In this document: in pieces, positions 1 to 12,300 of the stretch | How the letters are laid out: each line of letters starts with the position of its first letter | Numbering within the stretch: position 1 is the stretch's first letter | Assembly: GCF_000003815.2 (NCBI RefSeq) | Contig: NC_049980.1 | Coordinates: forward strand, 33,882,830 to 33,946,829 | Direction: 5' to 3' | Length of the DNA: 64,000 nucleotides | Source: Branchiostoma floridae | Lineage: Eukaryota > Chordata > Leptocardii > Amphioxiformes > Branchiostomatidae | Translations under genes and position numbers: made by a program | Notes under the pieces: generated by a model | The model's database searches: none | The model's input: only the letters and a program-made list of their open reading frames with translations | Told to the model about the DNA's origin: nothing

Positions 1-373
1 GGGTTCCAATCATAAGCAGACCCAAATGTTGTGTTCTTGGGTAAGGCACTTTATTTCTATTTCATTACTCAACGAAATAAGCAACTAGTTTTGGTTACGG
101 ATGTCCTCCTTGTGACATTAAGCCGGAGATCCCGCATTTGAAGAGAGCCACTCCCTGAGCATGTTAAAGCTCCCATTGTGCTTAAAAAAAAAGTAGGGGC
201 CGATCCCCATGAAAGGAGATCAAACTATCCAGCCCAGCCTTACGCTGCTTGTGATTAGTACATAACTGGAGTAACGACTAGAGAGATGTTACAGCACACA
301 TCAAGCTCATGAATGTTAAAGGATGTCTGTTAGACCTTGTAACACCAATAAGCAAATGAGAAATAGTGCGTAC

Positions 374-3300
374 TTGCACCAGGAGTGCGCCAGCCAGTTC
401 AGCCCATCCAGCTGGTAGTCTCTCAGCTCCAGCCTCTCCGTTCCTCCAAGGTACAGGGGCTGCTTCTTAAGGGCAACAAATCTGGGTCTCTGCTTAAGGA
501 CCTAAACAAAGAAGAAAAAAACAAGAAAAACTTGAGATAAGACAAAAATCAGCGTTTGAACTGCCCAGGTACAGGGGCTGAGTTTTAAGGGCAACAAATC
601 TGGGTCCCTGCTTAAGGACCTAAAAAGAAGACAAAAGCAAAACAAACAAAAAAACATTAAAAATACTTGAGATAAGACAAAAGTCAGTATTTGAACTGCC
701 TAGGTACAGGGTTGCTTCTTAAGTTAAGGGCAACAAACCTGGGAAGCACACAAATATCTACCATGAGACAAATATCTGTGTCTGAAGGGCATGGAAGAAA
801 ATGTACTGTTTGAGCCACAAACACACACAACTTATCAATGGGGTTAAACCTGATTCAAAGGAAGCTTGAAGTTTGGGCTATCTTTTGGGCCTGACTCTAC
901 TTGTTGTAATATTGACATGATCGCAAACTTATGGCATTCTTGAGATAGCAGTGCAAGACTTAGTGTTGCACAAGATTCGGCTGCCTTGTTATCAAAAAGG
1001 CCATCTTTGATCCTTGTTAGTTTTGTTACAGCCTGGTGGAATATTCTATGATATCAAATCACGTAATAACCTACATCAAATAAAACCGTATCGTAAACAA
1101 TAGAATCTATTTCTCTGTTCCTTCAAAGGAATCTTTCCGTGAAAGATACAGTTTGTAGGAACATTTTTTCACAGACAGACTTCTACGACTGTAAGGGAAG
1201 TTGGAAACGGTCAGACATCTGTTTCCAAATTAAAATATCCAGTTGCTTTTTTTGGGACAAATCTTACTACCTGGATGTCTTACCTTCATTAACGTATAAT
1301 GTTAGTCCTACCTTTGCAGTTAGGGTATAGTTTGGGTATAAGAGACCTGTTTCTTCCAGATAAATTCAGTGTCACTGACAAAAACTAGTGGAGGCTAGTT
1401 GAAACGTCTGACCGTTTCCAAAATCATATCCATATGCTTGAGTAACTGCTTTTTGGCATACCTTTGCGGTCATCTTGCCCGGGATTTTCTGGGACTTGTT
1501 CCTGACGTTGTAGCCGTCGACGGCGTCGGGGAAATACATGGAGATGAGCTCTCCATCCTCCCACGAGCACTCGGAGTACGGGAGCCCCTGCCACTTCACT
1601 AGATAGTCGGGAAACCCCGACGCAGAGTTCTTCGCTGGCTGTTGAGCTGTCGGGGTGATAAAATTGTGACTGGTTAGCGTTTTTTTAAAAGGCATTGAAT
1701 TTGTCGTTACACATCCATGCAAAAATATCCGACAGCAAGGTTGGGTGAAACACTACGACAGGAGTGTCAGCAGCTATTAGAAGACGTGGACCAAAAGTGG
1801 AACAGAGCTGCCATTAGTTTCAAATTTTCCTCTTTCTTAAACTTGCTTCATCACCTTTTAGAAATCCTTGACGTAAATGTAAAATCTGGTCTTTCTCTGA
1901 ATGTTGACCCGTCTTGGCAGAAATCATTCCAATCTTTATGTTCTACTTTGCTTCAGAATCTTGCCTTTCCTTTTTGGGGCTTGTTTCATCAAAAGTGGAC
2001 TGATCCTTTTTTTTTCCGTACAGACAGGTCACTTCGTAATGTCAGCTCTGATGTGACAATGCCTAAGACGAAGCTCCTAGGACAGCTGCATGCTTGTCAC
2101 AATCATGCAATACAGAAAGGCTTTCAGCATACACGACCAACAGCAGATGTAATTAACTCCTGCAAACTTTGACAAACTACTTTTCTCCTGAGCCAGTAAA
2201 GAATGGATGATGTGCAGAAGCAATATTGACAAGACAAAGCTGATTTGGCATAAGCATACAGCAAACACTCTGCATACAAACAGACAACTTTTCTACACTG
2301 ACCAAGAATCATTTATAATTACAACCATGGAAGTTTTCCAGGTGTCATAAACGACAGAACATAAATTCATTTTGGCTTAAATATTTCAACAGACAGCAAA
2401 CAACCTTGCATTCACAATATCTTTGCACAGACAAATGAGGGACATAAAAGCATTTCATTTCTTGTCATTGCATGTATGCAGAATAAAAAAAAAGAAGATG
2501 CTCGACAGGACAACCTAAAAGCACACATGAAGTCACTGTTAAACGGTCTGTAACAGAAACATGACAAGAAATGAATTACTTTTATGCTTTGTCACACACT
2601 GCCACACTTTCACACATGACCATGAAAAGCAGTAAGGACAAAAAGTTTGCACACAAGCCTGAAACCCAGCTGGGACCCCCGTCACACATAGCCGACCATG
2701 GCTCTCTCCTGACCACGGTAGGGACCAAGCCATGAGGAAGATCATCTGTGGTTGGGGGTTGGTCGGGGAGGTTGACCTCTTGATTTTTGTTGTTTGTGAC
2801 AGCTGTCTTAGGTTAAGGTCACATTTCAAAACCGGGGCCCGGCCGGGCAGCTTTTTGGAGCGAAAATAATTATATAAAATACATCAAGATACACGAAAAT
2901 GTCAAAATAAGATCTGATACATGGGCATGATTTGTGTATATTTCTAGGCATACTTTTCGTTTCTTAAAACATCCCGGCCGAGCCCCGCTTTAGAAATGTG
3001 ACCTAAGCCTTACTAGGCCTAGGAAAAAATGTTGTGTTTTCTGTTTCAGACCAGAGAAAAAAAGGGTCGTTTAATAGGTAGGGATTATCTTTTTTTTCTT
3101 GTAATTTTTTTGGGGGGCTGGTCAAAACTCTACTGATACAAAATACAATACAGTTGAAGTCAACAAAGTATTCTGAAATGCATGAAGACCTTGTTTGTCT
3201 TGCCATGTCAAACTTAAATTTTGTGCCATTATGCACTTTTATCCTTCATTAGATAGGACAAGCAGTGTTTTTACTTGAATAGGAAGTAGGCTCAATAAAA

Positions 3301-6300
3301 ATACTATGTATGTGACTCTACTGCCCACCAGGTTTTTCTAGGGTAGGTAGGGAAACAGCCAACGCAACATTTTTTCTTAGGCCTTACTAAGTGTGAAAAG
3401 TAATATTTTGCTTGGCAGCCACAAGAGGAGCTGGAATCGGAATGATTCTAGGCTACTCCCAACCCAGCACAGACCTTGCTTGGCGAGTGGTCGGGAGGAA
3501 AGTCATGGGAAGGCCCTGAGTGTGTGACAGGGGCCTGAGAGTGAGGGAGGGAGCGAGTGAGAGAGAAAGAGAGAGAAGCTCCCCTACCAGGAGCCCCCTC
3601 GTTACGTGACACTCTCCCACCTGAGGTCTTGCTCCTGTGGGCTGAAAAAGCAACACAGGTACTGTAAACTCACTGATTTTCGCCGTGGTTTCATTTCGCG
3701 GTAGAAGCAAAAAGGATGTCTTTGCTGTGTTTCATGTTTGGTGTTGGAAAAATTCTGTAGCTCAGTTTTACTTTGGAATAGCATATTTGTGATGTCGAGA
3801 TTTTTTTTTTTAATTAAAAGGTCACCGCGAAAATAAAACCACAGCGAACATTTCAAGAATTACAGTACATCACATCAACTAAACCCATCCTAACAAGAAG
3901 AGCACAAAACTTTTTTTCTTCACATTCCTACCCAACATTCAACAACTGTTTCTATTCCTGTTATAATGGTTGAACTCAATCCTATGTAAACTTAACTTAT
4001 TTCCATAGTACAAAGCTTAACTTTCTTATAACTTATTTCTCATGTTTCAGCAATTCATTTTGGGTTCAATGATACAGAATGCTACATAATAGCCTGATTA
4101 CATGAACCATTACTACATTGTGTAATAAATATTAAAAGCATGAAGATAAAACTGCAGATATCTACTTATGCAAGAACATGCCAGTGCTGGTCAAAGACAA
4201 AACCTCCATTAGCGTCCCATTAGTTTCTTTTATGAAAAATGGTATTGGACTTTACCACCTTCATATTTGCGCAAAAAAGGCATGTGAAGTATTCACTTTG
4301 TATGTATGACACTGTTAAGAAAATGTTCGCACTGGCATATCCATAATTTGCATGCATTAATCAATGCTGCATCTTCAAGCCTAGTTTTTAAAAATCTAGT
4401 CCATATTTGATTTCTTGGGTGTTGTGAAAATGCAAATAAAAGATCTGCCGGTGAGTTCTCATGGCATAAATGCAGTAACTGAAATGCCTCTGATCATCCC
4501 TACACATTGTCAATATCAGGCTATCAAAATATCCCAAAAGACTAGATATCAAACTTACAGTCAACACTGCACAATAAGACCACTTCAGGAAAACAATAAA
4601 ATATGGTCACTATAGATAGACTTCTTGATGCTTGTATCGATGGGAAAACTTTATCTTAAAAAGGGACTGTCAAAAAGTGGTCACACTGGTCAGGTGGTCC
4701 TTATGAAAAATTGGTCACTTGTGCAGTTTTGACTGTACTTTCACTTGAACAAGTTTAAAGTGGATACTTATATATATAACAAGATACAATATGGAAGAGC
4801 AAAGGGTATTAGAATGAGCAAAGTTTCCTGAATGTTATGATCCAAACGTTATGATCCAAACACACGTTAACGTTAGTAGTAAGGAAGTTTGTGAGTAGTA
4901 AAGGGGCAAACCTTGCCAAACGAGAGTCCATGATCCAAACACACGTTAACTTTAGTAGTAAGGAAGTTTGTGAGTAGTAAAGGGGCAAACCTTGCCAAAC
5001 GAGAGTCCATGATCCAAACACACGTTAACTTTAGTAGTAAGGAAGTTTGTGAGTAGTAAAGGGGCAAACCTTGCCAAACGAGAGTCCATGATCCAAACAC
5101 ACGTTAACTTTAGTAGTAAGGAAGTTTGTGAGGAGCAAAGAGGCAAACCTTGCCAAACGAGAGTCCACACGTTGAGTTTGGTCGGGATACGGTGGGGACA
5201 AAGGCTTTGGCTGACGTCACGGTACCACGAAACATGCGAGTTGTGCAGCAAACATTGCAAAAGCAAAGAAGTGCCCACTAAACACTGATTTTCTCTACCA
5301 CATGCACAGCCATTCACTTGCTGGGGATGGAGATGCATCGTGCATCTATCTTGCTACCAAGCACTGCGCTAATGCCTTCAAATAAAAAAAAAACACAACT
5401 ACGAACAGTTACAATTGCCATTCGTTTCAACGTGCAAACAGATTCAGTGCTTCTAGCTCTGCTGTTGCTTGGACTGAAGTCAGACCACATGCCACGGTGC
5501 CTGCTGGTTTTAACGAAGACAATGACATGCAGAGCTGTCAGGGATTAAAATTTGATTTTGGGAATAGGTATAACCTAAAATTTCGGGTGCGCAGGAAAAT
5601 TTTGCAGTTCGCATCATGCAAAAAGAAAGCAGAATTTCAAAAAACAAAATCTTATACAAACATGCACCAGTGCACCAACAGTCAAAAACTGGGAGTACAA
5701 ACTAGCATATGCACCAAGCATTTCGAGCCATGGCTAGTTATGATTACTATGTGCATGGCGATAAAATGTGTCCCACCACCACTGCTGGTAGGGGAAGAAC
5801 TCAAAATCAAAACAGGGCTGTGGTGCAAATATTGTGGGAGATACAAGTGCAGTGGCACATAAAAACACAGTAAGCCAATTCATTGTTTAAACTGCTCATG
5901 CTCAGCAAGATGCATTGTGGGTAAAATGTCAAAGTTGAAGGCCCCTGAGACATAGACGGTACACATCTGGACATTGTTATGTAAACAGACATGATCTACA
6001 CGTGAACTGTTTACAAGTTAGCTGCCTTCACTTTTGACATATTACCCACAATGCTTCTCACTGTGCATGTGCAATTGGAACCATGACCAGGCCTATTACG
6101 TGCATGACACTTATCAAATGTGTCCCACCAATGGTGAGGTTGGGGGTTTGGGGTGAAACCAAAAATCAAAATAAGGCTGTGGTAGAAAAAGTACAAACCG
6201 AGGGAGATGTAATAAATGCAGCGGGGGCACATTAGAAAGGAAACAGACGTTCGCATGTTTGTGGTACCGCGAGAGCCAGCCAAGCGCCGGTTGTCCGCCC

Positions 6301-9300
6301 CCGTATGCCCGGAACGTTGCGCGGGCGAGACTTACATTGCGTGCCATGCTCAAGCGGCTGTGGGGCGGCGGGATACGCCGGCGGGGCGGCGGGATACGCC
6401 ATACCTATGATTCTCTCCACCTGCTGGTAGGCACTCAGGAGGTCTTCGTTCATCTCCGACTGGCACTCAAGGTACTCCAGGTCCTCTGGGGATGCCTGGT
6501 CCTTCCTACAGGGGTACAGGTGTCAGGTATTGATAGATAAATAGATAAATTATAGGTATTCCTTCAGCCTGGTAATATAGCTAGGGGTGGGTACAGAAAA
6601 TTTAGGTCCACATCTGGTTCAGGTCCAGAGGATCAGGTCCAGGTCCAGGTCCAGGTCCAGACCTGAATCTGGACATAATTGTCTAAGAAAAGTTGTTAAT
6701 GAGTGACAGTCAAAACAATGGTCCATTTCGCTAGAAAGAAATTTGTTTGGTGGAGTATTTCACTCCCAATGGCGCTCTAAAATCCTACAAGGCTAACAGC
6801 CTCTGTACAATTGACTGTAAAATTTGGTAGAAATGACTATAGACTCTCCTCTACTTTGCTATTGTCATTTTCTTTGGATGATAGAAAACAACAAAACATA
6901 CAAAGGCTTAGACCATAGGGCGTTGTTAAGAAGTCTTATATTGATGACAGACTTGTTTAACTTTAAGGCCTTGCAGTACTTAAGGTCAAGTAACGCCTAC
7001 CACTGTTGAAGGTCGTTCTTCTTCTTCATGTAGTTCTCCAGCTTCTTGATGCCCTTGACCTTCTGCTCTGCCAGGGTGGCCTCTGACTCCCAGGTGTTGT
7101 GCAGGTGAGACCAGTCCTTCCACTTGATCAGGTACTGGGTCTCCGTCTCGTCTGCTTCCGGGTCGGGAGGCTTGTTCGCCACGGCCGCGTCAGCAGCGTA
7201 CATCGTCGTTATTGCACCAGTGCCTGGCAGAAAAGGGAAAAGAAATGGACAAAAAGGGAAAAGTTTAGAATTGCGATGAAGTAAACTTGCACATTGCTTC
7301 ACATGGATAAGGAAAAAGTGTACACACTTGGTCCAATACAAAACTGTAGAACATTGTTCACGTTGTACTCACTCCCTTTCTTGCCGGTCCTGTGGTTCAG
7401 AACCCGCTCGATGGCCTCAGCATCATCATTCTCCTCCTCCTTTGCAGCGATCTCCATCAGATCATCCGAGTCGGTCGCATCCGGACTCTCCTCTTTGTAA
7501 CTAAGACAAACACAGAAGGTCAATTCATTAGTGTTCGATTACTTAGTCTTGAACAACCTGAAATGGTACCACATTCCCCCATCCCAACTGCAGTCATCCA
7601 CTGCTGATAGAAGTTGGTCTCCAGAGTGTTTGCCTCTGATAATTCTGATAGAGTCGAGTTGCACAAAAGATGTTACAATGGTACTGGTTTCCAATGCTTG
7701 GCACTCAGCATTTGGGAAAGAGTATGGCAGTTGAACACACACCAGTACCAGTGGACTAGCTGTAGTGATTGTAGAGTTCAAATGAAGACTCATCTGTCAA
7801 GTCAAGTCTGTGTTGGTAGAATTGCACAAAGTTGTGTGGCTCAAGGGCTAAAATGGAGATGGGCACTGCCCTATGCACCATCAGGTGCAGAATGGGCTTT
7901 TAATCAGATTTTATTTCCATTGATGGAAGGAAACTGGGTGGTTCAGGGACCATAATGAATGAGTACCAGCTGCGTACCTGACATTAGCAGCAGCTTTTCT
8001 CCTGGAGAGTCTTTTCTGCTCCCGCTCGCTCAGACTGCCGGCGCGCTTCCGCCCCTGATTGTTGGCAGCCGACTTCCCCTTGATGGGGGCTTTCCCTTCA
8101 GACAACAAGGAAAAACATCAGGATATTAACATCTGGCTCCACTAGGTGTATAAGCTGTTGTTCCTGCATTTAATACTAAATTACAATTTTTTAGTTACAA
8201 ATTTCCAGTATAAAAGTGCACATTTCAGATTGACTTAGATCTCAACATTCATCATGTAAATCACTGGCTTTTGAAATTCTTTGTACAACCAGTATATAAT
8301 CAGCTGCCAACACATGGTGACTGTCTGCCACCTTCCTCAGGGTAATACTGACTGGTTCTACTTCGGACTGCAGTTAGGTGTTGCTGCTGCAGTACTCCCC
8401 ACTGCAGCTAGGTGTCACAGCTGCAGTACTTCACACTGCAGCTAGGTGTCGCTGCTTCTGTACTCCACACTACTTTTTGGGACCTGTAACTAGATTACTT
8501 TCACAGTACGGTGTCAGTACAGGTGCATATCCCTACCTCTGACCCTGGCCTGCGGGCGTGCTGCGGGCCTGGCCGCGGGTTTGGCTCGTCTCTTCACTGT
8601 GTAGTCATCACTGCTGCCGGAGTCGTTATCATCATCATCATCATCATCGTCATCACCATCACTGTCACTGTTTGCCTCCCAGTTTTCACTCCTGGGGAGA
8701 GGGACAGGCAACAAACTTTACAAAGGGTTTCAAGGTCCAAGTGATTGACTTGCAACTGGAAGGTTTTGGGTTCAGTGTTATGTGTTGAAGAGAACCCTCC
8801 TTGGTAGGGCCCAGAGGTGTAAGAAAGAAAGAAGAGAGAGAAACAAGAGAGAGAGAGAGATGTAAGGTTGGCTGGGACAGGATCATGAGTGAAGAATGAA
8901 TACTGTTGATCACGATCTTGTGTGTTTGGTGATCTGTAAGGAACTTTCAGCACCCTGACTGGTTCATATCAAAAGAGTTGAAAAATGGTAAAAGTTTCTT
9001 TCTCTGCTTAGTACTTAGCACTTACGAGAAAGAGTATGGGTTGAACACCTCCCACTACAAGTGGACTAGCCATCTGCTGTAGTGGCCTGTGGACTATAGA
9101 AGCAGAGATGGGCAGTGCCATTATATACTAAAGGGGTGTGGGGATGATTTTAAATTTAACTTTTACATTCAACTTTCAGGATCAACATAAAGGAAAGGCA
9201 GGTAATATCATCTACATCCTGACTGCAAGAAGACAGTACTTGTACAAACTATTTCTCACATCCCACTGAAAAGTGTTTTGCACATTAGGCACGTTCATGG

Positions 9301-12300
9301 TTTGAATGCTACTGCCATGTCTCAAACTTACGATTTTCTTTTTCTTCTGGATTTTGCTGATATGTTTTTTCTTCTTTTGCGGTGATCTTCATCATCGTCT
9401 TCATCCTCGTTATCTTCATCAGACTCCTGCAGTCAGACAAGAAAACAGGATTTAACAGACGATATTGCCACAGTGGTCCCAAGATTCAAGAAGGGATATT
9501 TAGTACATGTACTACAGATTAAGAGTAAAAAGCAGCACCTTTAACCTTGTCCACAATACACCAACCATGACTGTCACAGTTAGCGGTTCCACCAATGAGA
9601 GAGTGGCTGCATGTCTGTCAAAAATTTGCATTTTCATGTTTTCATTTTGCATCACTTTGTTTTGACAGCGGTGGAAGGATTGGACTATTGTTGATGAAAC
9701 ATGAAGACTATGCACAAAATAACATGCAACTTTGAACTGTATTGCATCACAGTGATCTCACCCATAGTGAACCTGTTTGACAGTAAACGGGTTGTAGTCT
9801 GCCATGAGTATGATTTAACATCTGAATAACAAAATTTTGATACACCATCCAAATGCCAAATCCACTAATACGTATCTAATCATCCTCAAAATTCATTTAC
9901 TGTTTACAAAATGTTTGTGATGATTTCAGTTTTTGGATGAAACTATTTTGCACTACACTGGGTGGTGCTACAAAAACTAAACCAGAACAAACACTAAGTC
10001 TTAGAGATTCCACATAAACAACAAAAGTTATACATGTGTTTGATGGAAAAAGTTGTACAACAAAATGCAGGGCTTGAAACATCCCATGCAATTTGCAAAA
10101 CATTTTCAACCTTGCCAAGAAAAACTAATAAAATAATAAAAATAAAAAATCACAAGAGTACTGACAAGGTGGCATTTTGGCGAGCTTGAATAAATTAACA
10201 CATCATCAACCACACACTGCAGACAACGGAAGGAAAGAAGTTTGATCGTTTCAACGATCAGATGCTGCTGTAAGATCACTCAAAAGAAAACAGGTTCCTT
10301 GTGTGACCGGGCCGGCAGTACCTCCGTGCCTACATTATATCTGCTGGGTTCCTTCCGGGCGCGGCTGGACCGGCGCACACCGTACATGTCCGGATACTCA
10401 TCCCACATCTGATAAACAAACAAACAAACAAACAAGAAATCAACAACACAACAATCAGATGTGTAAAATCAGTCAAATAACTACAAACGTTAACTTGAAA
10501 GTTCAACTACTAGTATGTTCTATCGCATAACGTGACCGCAGTGGATTGTTCATTCCTTGACAAAGGCTGGTGCTGTTCAGTCGAAAATTTGGGTGAGTCC
10601 AATTGTTGTGTTGGATATTACAATAATACCTACAAATGTTTAAAGGTCACAATCATTAAAACCTAGGGAAAATGTCATGTTTCCTGTCCTAAAAAAAAAT
10701 TAGGGTTGGCAGGTAGGGATTATCTTCTTTTTACCACTTGGTTTGCCAAAAGTGATACAATACAAATATAACGAAGAAAAACTGAAACGTATGAGGACAC
10801 TTATACTTTCAATGTCAAACTTCAATTCTGTACATTATGGTTATGAAATCTGTAGACATATTTATCCTTCATTACATACGACAAGCAGTTTTTTTACTTG
10901 AATAGGAAGCAGGCTGACTAAAAATTCTAACTGGAAACAATGTGACACTACTGCCCACTATATAAAAACAAACTTCAAGTCAAAGAAAAGGCGCTGTGAG
11001 ATCGCAGAACTAAAAGCCAACGTGCTGATTTGAATAAAGTTCCTAAACGGGGAACATGCGACTCCAGCGTCTTCTCTGAAGATGTGGCGTAAGTGTGAAC
11101 GGTTGGCTTGAGGTTGTCCTTCCCCACATATACTATACTACAAGCCAAAGAAAGTTCTAACGTTACCAAAAACAGTACAGAAGAAGTCTGTAACTTTCCC
11201 ACCTGTTTGAGATCGGCAAGTCTGTCCTTCTTGGGCATCTTGCCAGCTTGGTCCTTATTATCAGTGGCTTGATCATTCGATTCATCTCCATCCTCCTCCT
11301 CCTCCTCCTGATTATCCCCCTTGGTACTCTCATTTCCAGACCCGCTCTGAGAACTGGACCCGGACCCTGACCCGGACTTGGACTCTGATTCTGATTGGCT
11401 GCCGGAGTCGGAGCTGCTTCCTGATTGGCTGCTGGAGCTGGAGCCGGATTTTGATTGGTCCTCATCGTTGCTGTCCTCTGACCCAGAGTTACTCTCATCT
11501 GAGCTATGAAAAATCAAAGAGAAGAAAAACTTTGAATATACAAAAGCAATAAGCTCAACTTCAGACAATCAAATCAACGTCAGGGCTTGAAATGTGCACC
11601 TTTGTGTACCAAAAACTAGAGCCATGCACTTGTAATCATATCGCATAGGTGCACTTGTACACCTAAATATTTTGTTATGAGCTACTACTATGCAGGACAT
11701 TGTTGACAAGTGTCAGAAATAGCATCTTTGTTGTACCATAAATTATTTAAGATGCAAGCTCTGAAGACAGGCGTAAGGTTTGTAATTAAGTTCTGTTGGC
11801 ATTTGTGTTGAACACTCAAAATCTTTTCTGTGCGCCTAAATGTTTGGGTTAGGTGCATACGTGCTCCTATTCCAAAGAAAGAAATTTCAATGCCTGAATA
11901 TAGAAAGGTAATCTGAAGAATAAAAATGACAAACAGATAATTATAAAATTATGTTAAAGGATAACTCAAAGCACAAACCTAAATTGACATTTTAAAAAAA
12001 CTGGATACAAATGTACAAAGAAAGGCCATCTCTACCTTGAGCATTCCTTTTGGCCCTCAGGCTATTTCTACTTGTTTGACGTTTGTAAAATAACTTGTAC
12101 ACTAACTAACTAAGTGTGGTGGTTTATTTGTATGTGATGATTATTATAACAGATTTAGACAATTCGGGAAAGGGTCAGCTTTTTTCTGCTCATGTAAGTT
12201 CGCTTTGTTGTGAAATAAACATAAATAAATAACTTTGTTTTCATCATCTACTAAAAACAACACTACAGCAAGTACACAACACCAACACAAATCCTTCACT

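Noticed and set aside
4809-5338. Open frames repeating [17 protein letters not shown]
   Set aside because: Direct translation of the 79 bp minisatellite.
6232-6404. In-frame continuation [13 protein letters not shown] after VERIIG in Chd1/2, with a second donor GTAAGT at about 6335
   Set aside because: Splicing at G|GTATGG (6405/6404) to the acceptor at 1646 gives [20 protein letters not shown], which matches the chromodomain linker of the family and keeps phase; the Ala/Pro stretch is GC-rich intron repeat.
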